A stretch of 36,846 nucleotides of DNA from Bacillus solimangrovi. Lineage in GTDB: Bacteria > Bacillota > Bacilli > Bacillales > Bacillaceae_N. The stretch lies in contig NZ_MJEH01000030.1 of assembly GCF_001742425.1 (NCBI RefSeq), forward strand, positions 1-36,846, read 5' to 3'. The notes below the pieces were generated by a model, which did no database searches, had not been told where the DNA came from, and saw only the letters and a program-made list of their open reading frames with translations. Of the stretch, positions 27,692 through 35,237 are shown piece after piece; position 1 is the stretch's first letter; every line of letters begins with the position of its first letter. The translations under genes and the position numbers were made by a program.

Positions 27692-27732
27692 GCGCACTTT
27701 ATGTTTTTCTTATGATAAGGAGATCGCAGATT

Positions 27733-29115
27733 ATGAAAGTAAGAATATTGCAGATTAAAATTTTAACAGTATTACTGTTAGGGATTTTCACCTTTACGTC
27801 TACTGCATATGCGGCCTCACCACTTGATGAAGTTCGTGAGCTATTACAACGATATTATGTAGATGAGTTAGATGAAGAAATATTAGAGGAACCTACGATT
27901 GAGGAGATGCTTGAGCATCTTGATCCATATACAGCCTATTTGACGAAAGAAGAATTACAGACATTTGTAGATAGCATTGAACAGTCTTACGTAGGGATCG
28001 GAATCATGATTGAAAAAGGTGAGCGTGGTGTTCGTGTTACGAATGTCTTCCCAAATAGTCCAGCTGCTCAAAGTGGTATTCTAATTGATGATGAATTGAT
28101 CGCAATCAATGGTGAAGAGACTGCAGAGATGGAGCTTGAAGAAGTGACGGGTAAGATTAAAGGCGAAGCAGGTACAACTGTTATGTTGACCTTACAGCAT
28201 GCCGAAACGATCACACCGTATATCATCCAGTTGACACGTGAAAATATTCAACTTTCAAGCGTAACAGCGGAAAAATTAGGTGGAAACATTGGGTATATGA
28301 ATGTTTCAGTATTTAATGAACAAACCGTTCCAGAAATGAAAAAAGCGTTACGTGAAATGGAAGATGTGAAAAAGTGGATTGTCGATTTGCGAAATAACCC
28401 AGGTGGCTATGTTACCGCCTCACAACGTATGATCGGTCTTTTTCCTGAAGTGAAAAATGCACTAATCGTTGAAAGCAGAGTTAGTAATTATACACTCCCT
28501 GCGTTCGTACAAACGACACAGTTTCAACGAAAACCTGCAGTACTTGTCAATGATATGAGTGCAAGTGCATCAGAAGTTGTTGCAGGAGCTGTGAAAGATG
28601 CCAATGCAGCAACGTTGTATGGAGAAACTACATATGGAAAAGGACTTATGCAGGCACTATATGAACTTTCAGATGAAAGTGCCTTGAAAATAAGCAATGC
28701 ACGTTTTTATACTCCAAAACATAACAAGATCAATGAGCAAGGAATTGATCCAGATGTTGAAACCGAGACACCTTTAGTTGATGCACATTTAGCAATGCTA
28801 CTCGAAGATTATAAAGAGTATCATGGATTAGAGCCTCTTGAGAAGATTGATCCTGAAAAAGCAATTGATATTCGTTTCACACAGCCGATTGACAAAGATA
28901 CGATATCAACGGATACAATTCAATTGATTGAACTCGGTGGAGGAGAAGTTGATTATACTTCCCAATTAATCGATAAACGAACGTTAAGTATTCAATCAAC
29001 AGACCCATTAAAAGCAGGCTCACAATACATTTTAGTCGTCCATCCAAATTGGAAAACAACATCAAAAGAAACTGCAAGTCAAGGCATATATGTACAAGTG
29101 TTAGTGAATGAATAA
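27733..29115 (+). CDS. S41-family carboxy-terminal processing protease with PDZ and Ig-like domains
   Basis: This 460-residue exported protease begins with a signal peptide (cleavage likely after TAYA, residue 27). A short helical segment and a PDZ domain (about 85-165) follow, then the S41 peptidase core (about 185-350) and a C-terminal Big_5/SbsA-like Ig domain (about 372-458). By spacing to CtpB and Tsp the catalytic residues are Ser278 (in SASASE), Lys303 (in TYGKG) and Gln307. It should cut protein C-termini outside the membrane. The usual C-terminal peptidoglycan-binding domain of CtpA/CtpB is replaced by the Ig-like domain. The ATG at 27733 is chosen for AAGGAG upstream; the ORF extends 20 codons further without one. 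Confidence 0.9.
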   Translation: MKVRILQIKILTVLLLGIFTFTSTAYAASPLDEVRELLQRYYVDELDEEILEEPTIEEMLEHLDPYTAYLTKEELQTFVDSIEQSYVGIGIMIEKGERGVRVTNVFPNSPAAQSGILIDDELIAINGEETAEMELEEVTGKIKGEAGTTVMLTLQHAETITPYIIQLTRENIQLSSVTAEKLGGNIGYMNVSVFNEQTVPEMKKALREMEDVKKWIVDLRNNPGGYVTASQRMIGLFPEVKNALIVESRVSNYTLPAFVQTTQFQRKPAVLVNDMSASASEVVAGAVKDANAATLYGETTYGKGLMQALYELSDESALKISNARFYTPKHNKINEQGIDPDVETETPLVDAHLAMLLEDYKEYHGLEPLEKIDPEKAIDIRFTQPIDKDTISTDTIQLIELGGGEVDYTSQLIDKRTLSIQSTDPLKAGSQYILVVHPNWKTTSKETASQGIYVQVLVNE

Positions 29116-29142
29116 CCCTTCCTTATATGGAAGGGTTTTTTT
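29114..29142 (+). terminator. Terminator of S41 protease gene
   Basis: The 9-bp stem AACCCTTCC/GGAAGGGTT (29114-29122 with 29129-29137) runs into seven T and overlaps the stop codon. Confidence 0.9.
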
Positions 29143-29488
29143 ATGAATGAAAAATTTACAGTCATTTCAAGCTATATTCATTTGTTGTTAGATTGAGAAT
29201 ATTTGTAATTTTCTTACTCAAATAGTTACAAAGATTTAGTGTGATGTAAATGAAATATGTGTTAAAATAGTAATAAAGTTACATAACGAGGTATAAAACG
29301 ATAAAATAGTCACATTTTATATGAATTAAATACCAAATAATAGACCTGCTCACGAATAATATGTTGTGTGATCAATAATCAAGATTCGTTACATACGTTT
29401 GTAATTCTTGATAACACTTAGAATCTATGTTGAAAATTGAACATGCAGAGAAGAATTGATTTTGTTCCAAATAGAATAGGAAGAAGGT
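29143..29488. other. Intergenic region before the Nif11-like gene
   Basis: About 345 AT-rich bases with no ORF. An extended -10 element (TGTTAAAAT, -10 at 29263-29268) could be a promoter, but I see no good -35. Confidence 0.35.
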
Positions 29489-29728
29489 GTGAAAAGATTG
29501 GCATTAGTACATCTTGTCCGTTTTTTAGAATTTGCTGAACAGGATGAGAGTTTGATGAAGCATTTAGCGAAAGGAGCAACTGCTGAAGAAATTGCTTCAC
29601 TTGCTGCTAAATTAGGTTTTGAATTTTCTGCAATAGAATGGACTTCTTTAGAAGAAGATACAAGTCGTAGAAATTTTGACTATGAGGAATTAGAGCGATT
29701 ATTAGGAAAGATGGGTCATCAAGTATAA
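29489..29728 (+). CDS. Nif11-like small protein
   Basis: This 79-residue acidic protein matches the Nif11 domain pattern: VRFLEFAEQDESLMKHLAKG, then ATAEEIASLAAKLGFEFSA and a short acidic tail. Nif11 domains occur as stand-alone proteins and as leader peptides of ribosomally made modified peptides. Here there is no Gly-Gly cleavage motif or Cys/Ser/Thr-rich core, and no modification enzyme lies nearby, so a precursor role is not supported. The start is the GTG at 29489 (AGGAAG seven bases upstream) or the TTG at 29498 (AAGGTG eight bases upstream). A strong terminator overlaps its stop. Function unknown. Confidence 0.7.
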   Translation: MKRLALVHLVRFLEFAEQDESLMKHLAKGATAEEIASLAAKLGFEFSAIEWTSLEEDTSRRNFDYEELERLLGKMGHQV

Positions 29729-29773
29729 AGAATAGAAGTCACATGGGGGTGTAGATGTGACTTCTATTCTTTT
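29727..29773 (+). terminator. Strong terminator of Nif11-like gene
   Basis: A perfect 18-bp stem (29727-29744 with 29755-29772) with a 10-nt G-rich loop ends in a T tract; it begins inside the stop codon. Confidence 0.9.
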
Positions 29774-29842
29774 ATTTCGTCAATGCATCGTATAGTCAAC
29801 ATAATCAGAAAGCTTTAACTTAAGTATGCTTACAGGATACAG

Positions 29843-29995
29843 TTACTTTTTCGTTCCTGATTGTGCGCCACCTTCGTTGTAACGATTAGCTTGAGCACTA
29901 CCAAATTCATTGCCAAATTCAGTATCAAATTGCTTCTCTTCAAACCCACGTTTATGTTTTTGTTGTGCATCGTTTTTATTCGTTTTCTTAGCCAT
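29843..29995 (-). CDS. Small gamma-type acid-soluble spore protein (SASP)
   Basis: This 50-residue, very hydrophilic protein is rich in Gln, Asn, Lys and Gly: KNDAQQKHKRGFEEKQFDTE, then FGNEFGSAQANRYNEGGAQS. The block QFDTEFGNEFGSAQA corresponds to the QFGTEFASET repeat of gamma-type SASPs (SspE), with the TEF site where the spore protease GPR cuts. Only one repeat is present, versus two in Bacillus subtilis SspE. Gamma-SASPs are amino-acid stores of the forespore core and do not bind DNA. AGGTGGGAG precedes the ATG. It is too short for most ORF scans. Confidence 0.75.
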   Translation of the reverse strand: MAKKTNKNDAQQKHKRGFEEKQFDTEFGNEFGSAQANRYNEGGAQSGTKK

Positions 29996-30392
29996 AATTA
30001 TCTCCCACCTTTTGTTTCATAATTGTCTTACGCTCATATTGTGCTCGCTGAAATGATGATTATGTATTGAATTTTTTAGACATTGTAACTATACTGATGT
30101 CAGCCAGTTCAGACTCGTTGTATTGAAAGTAGAATAAATTTCATTTGCTCAAGGCTAAGTTTTATTACTTATCAACTGGCATTAACACTTTCACTTTATT
30201 ACATAAAAAAAGTTAACGTTATTTAAGTGGGTGAAAAGGCGTCCGTAGTTACTTGATTGATTTTACTAATCAGATGGACAAGATGGAAAACAGCCATTGA
30301 TGGAAGTTTAATTTTATTAACATATTGTTATTTTTATGCATCTAGTGTAAGATATGAATTCTATTCAATATAGATAATTGGGAGAGAGAGCG
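29996..30392. other. Intergenic region with repeat copy
   Basis: About 400 bases between the divergent SASP and YczE-like genes. It holds the SASP gene promoter side (no sigma-G boxes I would vouch for) and a well-preserved dispersed repeat at 30221-30320. Confidence 0.4.
30221..30320 (+). repeat. Dispersed intergenic repeat, full copy
   Basis: ATTTAAGTGGGTG, then CGTCCGTAGTTACTTGATTG, TAATCAGATGGA and finally CCATTGATGGAAGTTTAATT. This is the longest copy with all blocks in order. Confidence 0.6.
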
Positions 30393-31025
30393 ATGAGGTT
30401 ATCATGGTTAAAAGTGAATTTTTATACAATTGGTATTTTGATATTAACGCTCGGAATTGCCTTAACGATTCAATCACAATTGGGGACGTCTCCGTTTGAT
30501 GCATTACTAGTTGGTCTGTATCGGACGGTTGGATTAACGGTAGGAAGTTGGGAAATTATCGTTGGTGCAATAATGGTATTAGGTAATGCACTTGCTGAAC
30601 GGAAACGACCAGAATATTTGGCATTATTAACTTCATTGATTACGGGCATCGGAATTGATTTCTGGTTATTTGTGTTACGAGATTTTGTGCATCCAGACAT
30701 TCTCGTATGGAAGGTCGTCTGGTTTACGATTGGAATGATTATATCAGCAATTGGTATTGCAACGTATTTACAAGCTAACTTTGCACCGATACCGATGGAT
30801 CGTTCCATGCTTGTGTTACGGAATAAAACGGGTTGGAGCTTCGCTGTTTCACGAACGGTTGTCAGTGTTGGGTTATTGATCTTCGCATTTATATTTAATG
30901 GACCAATTGGTATTGGAACATTGTTAATTGCAACTTTAAGTGGCCCACTCATCAACATGTGTATTCCATATGCTGATATTCTTGAGAAGAACTTAACGAA
31001 ACAGAAAGAATGCATTTCAGGTTAG
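30393..31025 (+). CDS. YczE/YitT-family membrane protein
   Basis: This 210-residue protein has about five membrane helices. Conserved blocks are LGTSPFDALLVGLYRTVGLT near residue 30, SWEIIVGAIMVLGN near 51 and a YLALLTSLITGIGIDFW stretch near 74. It matches the YczE/YyaS/YitT group; YczE of Bacillus subtilis has been linked to surfactin production by an unknown mechanism. The ATG at 30393 follows GGGAGAGAGAG; the frame extends to a TTG at 30378 inside that region. It appears to be a single-gene unit, with a hairpin plus T-run after it. Confidence 0.85.
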   Translation: MRLSWLKVNFYTIGILILTLGIALTIQSQLGTSPFDALLVGLYRTVGLTVGSWEIIVGAIMVLGNALAERKRPEYLALLTSLITGIGIDFWLFVLRDFVHPDILVWKVVWFTIGMIISAIGIATYLQANFAPIPMDRSMLVLRNKTGWSFAVSRTVVSVGLLIFAFIFNGPIGIGTLLIATLSGPLINMCIPYADILEKNLTKQKECISG

Positions 31026-31052
31026 ACGTGAAAAACAAGGTATATGTTATTT

Positions 31053-31087
31053 AAAAGGGCATATTCAAATTGGATATGTTCTTTTTT
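31053..31087 (+). terminator. Terminator of YczE-like gene
   Basis: The stem AAAAGGGCATATTC (31053-31066) with GGATATGTTCTTTT (31072-31085) uses two or three G-T pairs and ends in a T-run. Confidence 0.75.
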
Positions 31088-31223
31088 GTGCAATTTTAGA
31101 TTGAGTTACTTGATTGTTTTTGGAATAATCAATTCAGAGTAGAAGGAACAAAAGGGTTATCAAAAAATGAGTGTGCAGATAATTTTAACAGTTAATAACA
31201 GATTAAGGAGATGAGTAAATATA

Positions 31224-31889
31224 GTGAAGAATGTAAATGTTGCTAAAGAAAAAATTGTTAAGTTAGCTAGAGAATTTGCGATGTTAGAACTTGGAGGAGA
31301 TACAAGTGGGCATGATTGGTGGCATGTTCATCGCGTAACTGAAATGGCAAAAACGATTGCAGCAAAAGAAAATGCAGATATCTTTATTTGTGAGCTAGCT
31401 GCATTATTACATGATGTTGCTGATGAAAAACTAAATCAAGATGAAATCACTGGAGTTAATAAAGTGAAAAATTGGCTAGATGAAAATGGGGTTGATGATA
31501 AATCGACAAAGCATGTCCTTGAAATCATTACAACAATTTCATTTAAAGGTGGCACACAGAAAAAGAAAATGTCTACTTTAGAAGGTCAAGTTGTACAAGA
31601 TGCGGATCGATTAGATGCAATGGGAGCTATAGGCATCTCTAGGGTTATGTGTTACTCCGGTTTTAAAGGACGTCCTATTCATCACCCTGATATGAAACCT
31701 AGAGATAACTTAACATTAGAAGAATATCGTTCAGGTAACGATACAGCTATTATGCATTTTTATGAAAAATTATTAAAATTAAAAGATAGTATGAATACTA
31801 ATGTTGGAAGAGATTTAGCCAATGGAAGGCATGAATTTCTAGAAACATATTTAGAACAGTTTTATGCAGAGTGGGATGCAACAAGATAA
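31224..31889 (+). CDS. HD-domain phosphohydrolase, YpgQ/YedJ type
   Basis: This 221-residue protein has the HD metal-dependent hydrolase core: GHDWWHVHRV (first His near residue 29), ALLHDVADEKLNQDE (HD pair near 61-62), and DADRLDAMGAIGISRV with the fourth ligand Asp near 127. It resembles Bacillus subtilis YpgQ along its whole length as I recall that protein; the group hydrolyses nucleotides such as nucleoside triphosphates in the cytoplasm. The GTG at 31224 lies 13 bases after AAGGAG, rather far, so the start is not certain. It seems to be transcribed alone. Confidence 0.88.
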   Translation: MKNVNVAKEKIVKLAREFAMLELGGDTSGHDWWHVHRVTEMAKTIAAKENADIFICELAALLHDVADEKLNQDEITGVNKVKNWLDENGVDDKSTKHVLEIITTISFKGGTQKKKMSTLEGQVVQDADRLDAMGAIGISRVMCYSGFKGRPIHHPDMKPRDNLTLEEYRSGNDTAIMHFYEKLLKLKDSMNTNVGRDLANGRHEFLETYLEQFYAEWDATR

Positions 31890-31939
31890 CGTAATCGTTT
31901 TTAGGTTTATTGAGAGGTTGAAAAGTGTTTTTAGGATTA

Positions 31940-31969
31940 TTGACTAACAAATCTAATTTATGGTAAAAT
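31940..31969 (+). promoter_or_regulatory. Candidate promoter of the small membrane ORF
   Basis: TTGACT (31940-31945) and TAAAAT (31964-31969) with 18-base spacing lie 120 bases upstream of the ORF at 32090. Confidence 0.5.
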
Positions 31970-32089
31970 CCACAAAATTATTTTAAAAATGGCTCTGTTA
32001 AAGTTGGTTGGTGAAGACGGTGTTGAAATCTATAATACAATTAGGTTATCTAAGTTTAAGGTATAAATATTGCAAAGGAGGTATATGTT

Positions 32090-32293
32090 ATTAAACACTT
32101 TAAGAATAAACGCTATTGGATACTTATGCCCCCCTTTTCGATTACTGCTCTAATACTGTTGTTCTTCATTCCTGATGATTTTAGAGGTTATTATATTTTT
32201 TTAGTAATCATTATATTTTGGTCTATCTATTATTTTTGGAATTATTATGCAGAAAAGAAGAATCACAGTGAAAATATAGATAATAAATCTTAA
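32090..32293 (+). CDS. Small two-helix membrane protein with apparent ATT start
   Basis: The frame encodes 67 residues: KHFKNKRYWILMPPF, two hydrophobic segments (about 13-29 and 37-55) separated by IPDDFRG, and a polar tail EKKNHSENIDNKS. A perfect AAAGGAGG (32074-32081) lies exactly eight bases before an ATT codon at 32090, and no ATG, GTG or TTG occurs in frame until the ATG at 32126, which has only a weak GGA before it. Either ATT is used, or an ATG was mutated and the gene is impaired or starts at 32126 (55 residues). No family is recognised. Confidence 0.5.
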   Translation: MKHFKNKRYWILMPPFSITALILLFFIPDDFRGYYIFLVIIIFWSIYYFWNYYAEKKNHSENIDNKS

Positions 32294-32564
32294 ACTAAAG
32301 GGTGCGTTAGTTTCATAAAACAATAATACAGTATATGACTTCCATATAATTAGGAGTCCTATTATTTCTATAAAATATCAACATTAAACTTTAACAGAGT
32401 CAAATAAATAAAACGAACAAATGAAGTTCTCGGAGGATATAAAAGGTGCACCTCTTGTATTCCAGTGGCTTTTTGTTTTACACCAGTAGATGAAGAAGTA
32501 GCAAATAGTTCAGTGCATGGAAGCTACCTGATTTTTTTGAAAATCATCATAATTAAATCGTAAA
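32294..32564. other. Intergenic stretch, no gene seen
   Basis: 270 bases. A 39-codon frame reads KRCTSCIPVAFCFTPVDEEV from about 32443 with no start codon; GGAGG at 32432 has no suitable start after it. I take it as degraded sequence. Confidence 0.3.
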
Positions 32565-32600
32565 ATGTGGTGTTCACTTGCACTATCTAGAAACAGAAAG

Positions 32601-32827
32601 GCTACTCTGTTAATAACCTTTACGAAACAGATGATGGAAGACATACTTGCCGGTTATGAAGATAAGCTCCCAAATCGAACTACTTTCGAATGGACGATAA
32701 ATGTATACAAAGGTTTGTTCCCTTATAAGAGGAATCGATTTAATGACTTCCAAGATGAAGAAAAGTGGGAAGGGCTCAACATTCATAAAAACGACCAACG
32801 TATTATCGGAGATATGGGATTAAAGGA
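32601..32827 (+). pseudogene. Truncated GNAT acetyltransferase remnant
   Basis: The frame (open 32565-32927) reads LLITFTKQMMEDILAGYEDK, and later GLNIHKNDQRIIGDMGLK. This is the N-terminal half of a GNAT N-acetyltransferase, up to the typical I-x-x-K-x-(D)-x-x-x-IGD-x-G-x-K strand. After GLK the GNAT pattern (G-P-P-x-G-x-x-E-I-G-Y) is lost and the frame runs into repeat sequence. No good start with a ribosome site is present. The acetyl-CoA-binding half is missing, so it should be inactive. Confidence 0.6.
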
Positions 32828-32849
32828 AGTGTTTCAGATAGAAAAATTG

Positions 32850-33012
32850 ATCACGTTTCAACTGACGCTAAGACTCCCACTTCAAAACTTAGGAAAATCA
32901 ACGAAGTTTAAGTGGGAGAGGGTTTAGTCATACCATTGAGGTATAAGCGTCAGTAATTACCTGATTAGTTCAAATAACCATCAATAGAATATTATAGAAG
33001 TTTCATTTTATA
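32850..33012 (+). repeat. Dispersed intergenic repeat, tandem copies with hairpin
   Basis: A first partial copy (CACGTTTCAACTGACGCTAAG) contains CTCCCACTT (32874-32882), which pairs with AAGTGGGAG (32910-32918). The second, fuller copy follows from 32906: AGTTTAAGTGGGAG, then GCGTCAGTAATTACCTGATT, CAAATAACCATC and finally AAGTTTCATTTTAT. Confidence 0.6.
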
Positions 33013-33244
33013 GTTTGTGATTAAAGCAGTTATGTTGTTAAGAGTGTATGAAGAAAAACCTGCCGATACACGTAGCAGGCTAAACAAAGATTTATATATT
33101 AAAAAATGGTTCATTTCATTATGGGGGCTCAGTATTAAAATCACGTGAAAAGAATATTAAGGTTATAAGAGGGTAACTACATAATAAATGAAAATAATAC
33201 ATCAAGGTGAAATTAACATCAAAGCTATAATTCTATGATTTTTT
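33013..33244. other. Intergenic region downstream of ABC-2 permease
   Basis: No gene seen. A short stem CCTGC/GCAGG (33059-33063 with 33074-33078), followed on the minus strand by TTTTTC, could be a distant terminator of the minus-strand ABC operon. Confidence 0.35.
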
Positions 33245-33922
33245 TCAAACCTCTCTTCTCTTCGTAAACCACCAACCAGCAGCAAAAAATAATATGAGAC
33301 CTATTGATGAAATCAATACAACTGTGATCAGGGAAGGGTTAAATAACAGTAAGGTTAGGCCTTCTGCTACTTTATGTCTTAAACTTCCTATTGATAAACT
33401 TACAGGAATGCCGGCAACAAGCACGATATATATTCCGATTCCTATAATACTTCTGTATGCTGAAAATAATAAATTCAGAAGTGACATTAACAAAAGGTAA
33501 GCAAAAAACTGATACGTAAACATTTCAACAATACCGTAGCGATCCCATTCAAATATAATTAAAATATTAAAATATTCCATAAATTCTATTAAATAATGAT
33601 TCTCAACTACCAACCAAAATATATTCAATACAGAAAATACAGCTGCATAAAAAATATAAGAGAGCAAAGCACCTAAATAATAATCTTTTCTAGTTGCGCC
33701 TAAATGAATAGACCTTTTAAAAATATAAACTGGATTAACGATTGCAATGATAATGAGGAAAACTGAAAGAGAATTTGCATACGATACACCCTTATTACCA
33801 ATATCCGTATTTCCTAAAATAAGATCAATAATTATATTAATCCCTATAACTATCAACAAAACATATAGTATAGTTTTCATAACTTTCATATTGATTTTCA
33901 AAAACTGGATATTTTCACTCAT
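33245..33922 (-). CDS. ABC-2-like membrane protein of YtrA-type operon
   Basis: This 225-residue protein has six predicted membrane helices and ends in a basic tail (WFTKRREV). It has no strong sequence motif, but size, topology and position after an ABC ATPase make it the membrane partner. Related operons in Bacillus (ytr, bcr/bce-like) respond to cell-envelope antibiotics or membrane stress. GGGGGGATC precedes the ATG, and the start overlaps the ATPase gene by eight bases, so the two are translationally coupled. The transported substrate is unknown. Confidence 0.8.
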   Translation of the reverse strand: MSENIQFLKINMKVMKTILYVLLIVIGINIIIDLILGNTDIGNKGVSYANSLSVFLIIIAIVNPVYIFKRSIHLGATRKDYYLGALLSYIFYAAVFSVLNIFWLVVENHYLIEFMEYFNILIIFEWDRYGIVEMFTYQFFAYLLLMSLLNLLFSAYRSIIGIGIYIVLVAGIPVSLSIGSLRHKVAEGLTLLLFNPSLITVVLISSIGLILFFAAGWWFTKRREV

Positions 33923-34793
33923 TTTGATCCCCCCCAGCGCAATAGTAGGCTAAAAACTTCTGTAAAGGCATTGCTTCAATAGAAATGTCTAATTGATTTG
34001 CTTCTGTTATCTCTGTTTCATTAAATGAATCATACACAGCTGCAATCGTTAACTGACCATGATTTTCTCTGTGAATTACATTTTTCTCTTCAAGAAATGG
34101 TACTAATATATCTCCTTTGCCACTTACGTAATTGGATTGATTCCTTATGTTATCTATGTCATCATAAAGTTTGATATTACCTTGATCTAGAATATATACT
34201 TTTTCAACAATTTTAGAAATTTCATCTATTAAATGAGTAGACAGTAATATTGTGCGAGGATTTTCGGCATAATCTTCCAATAATACATTATAAAATTTTT
34301 CCCTCATTACCACATCCAATCCTAACAAAGGTTCATCAAATATAGTTAAGGGTTCTCTACTCGCTAAACCAATAATAATTCCTATTATTGATTCCATTCC
34401 TTTAGAAAGCTTCTTAAATTTCTTATTTGGATTGATTTGAAATGTTTTGATCAAATGGTTAGTATAATCCCAATCCCAATGCTTATGAAAAGAGGATGCA
34501 AATTTTAGTATTTCCATTACAGTTGAACGATTAAAGTAAATTGATTTTTCCTTAATGTAACAAAAGTTTATAGGACTATCACCTGGATTTAATATAGTGT
34601 CAAATATTTTTATTTCGCCGTGATCAGAAAAAATGTGTCCACTAATCATATTTAATAAAGTTGTTTTACCTGCACCATTTTTCCCTAGTAGACCGTAAAT
34701 TGTATTTTGCTCAAGCTTAAGATTTATATTTTTCACTGCATCCATTTTGCCATAACTTTTTACTAAGTTTTTTGTTTCTAAAATAGTAGTCAT
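33915..34793 (-). CDS. ABC transporter ATP-binding protein (YtrB-like)
   Basis: This 292-residue single-domain ABC ATPase has Walker A GLLGKNGAGKTTLLN (about residues 34-48), signature KLSKGMES (about 133, where LSGGQ is usual), Walker B LTIFDEPLLGLD and the switch His in STHLID. The 70-residue C-terminal extension has no recognised domain. It is seven bases downstream of the GntR gene, whose last codons contain its AAAGGAGG. It powers the membrane protein encoded next. The YtrA/YtrB-type arrangement predicts induction when the regulator lets go of its operator. Confidence 0.9.
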   Translation of the reverse strand: MTTILETKNLVKSYGKMDAVKNINLKLEQNTIYGLLGKNGAGKTTLLNMISGHIFSDHGEIKIFDTILNPGDSPINFCYIKEKSIYFNRSTVMEILKFASSFHKHWDWDYTNHLIKTFQINPNKKFKKLSKGMESIIGIIIGLASREPLTIFDEPLLGLDVVMREKFYNVLLEDYAENPRTILLSTHLIDEISKIVEKVYILDQGNIKLYDDIDNIRNQSNYVSGKGDILVPFLEEKNVIHRENHGQLTIAAVYDSFNETEITEANQLDISIEAMPLQKFLAYYCAGGDQNE

Positions 34794-34800
34794 TTTTTTG

Positions 34801-35169
34801 TCAACCTCCTTTTTCTTGTTTGATCATGTTAATAATATCTTCTGCTGATAATTGAATTTTTTTTGCTTCATCTAACAGCTTCAGAACATATTCTTGATAA
34901 AAGGATGCTTTTCTTTTTTTAAAAATCCTATCCTTTGCTCCTTCAGTCACAAACATACCTAGACCTCTCCTTTTATAAAGAATGCCTTCATCAACAAGCA
35001 AATTAAGCCCTTTCACAGCTGTTGCTGGATTAATCTGGAATGTTTTTGCGAATTGTGTTGTTGACATCACTTGCTCATTTTCTTGATATGTATCATTTAA
35101 AATATCATCCTCAATCATTTCAGCAATCTGCTGAAATATAGGCTGCCTTTCATTAAAGCTAGCCTTCAA
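34801..35169 (-). CDS. GntR-family regulator, YtrA type
   Basis: This protein of about 122 residues has an N-terminal GntR winged helix-turn-helix (PIFQQIAEMIEDDILNDTY; TTQFAKTFQINPATAVKGLN; then GILYKRRGLGMFV) and a short helical C-terminal dimerisation part instead of a large ligand domain, typical of the YtrA subfamily. It should repress its own ABC operon. The start is a TTG at 35169: AGGAG lies eight bases upstream of it but only two bases from the ATG at 35175. A perfect palindrome at 35214-35237, next to the promoter, is the likely operator. Confidence 0.88.
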   Translation of the reverse strand: MKASFNERQPIFQQIAEMIEDDILNDTYQENEQVMSTTQFAKTFQINPATAVKGLNLLVDEGILYKRRGLGMFVTEGAKDRIFKKRKASFYQEYVLKLLDEAKKIQLSAEDIINMIKQEKGG

Positions 35170-35213
35170 TTTCATCACTCCTATAAGTACATTCAATCTC
35201 ATTATGGTTTATT

Positions 35214-35237
35214 GGTTAGTTACTCGTGTAACTAACC
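35214..35237. promoter_or_regulatory. Perfect palindromic operator of the YtrA-type operon
   Basis: GGTTAGTTAC-TCGT-GTAACTAACC: two perfect 10-bp arms with a 4-bp centre, about 45 bases upstream of the regulator start and overlapping or just downstream of the promoter. Autoregulation by the GntR protein is the simplest reading. Confidence 0.75.

Larger units (their letters stand above)
27368..27732. other. Intergenic region before the S41 protease
   Basis: About 365 bases with no gene. It holds a repeat copy at 27521-27602 and a long imperfect hairpin at 27640-27691 just ahead of the protease gene. Confidence 0.5.

Noticed and set aside
30470-31015. 181-codon minus-strand frame opposite the YczE-like gene
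   Set aside because: The plus-strand frame has a ribosome site, membrane pattern and family match; the opposite frame has none.
32430-32480. Possible T-box or other leader RNA because of GGTGCACCTC near a T-rich stretch
   Set aside because: There is no T-box sequence (AGGGTGGNACCGCG) and no downstream gene that would be controlled.
32443-32562. Cys-rich 39-codon frame (CTSCIPVAFCFTPVDEEV)
   Set aside because: No start codon in frame behind the GGAGG at 32432; I take it as degraded sequence.
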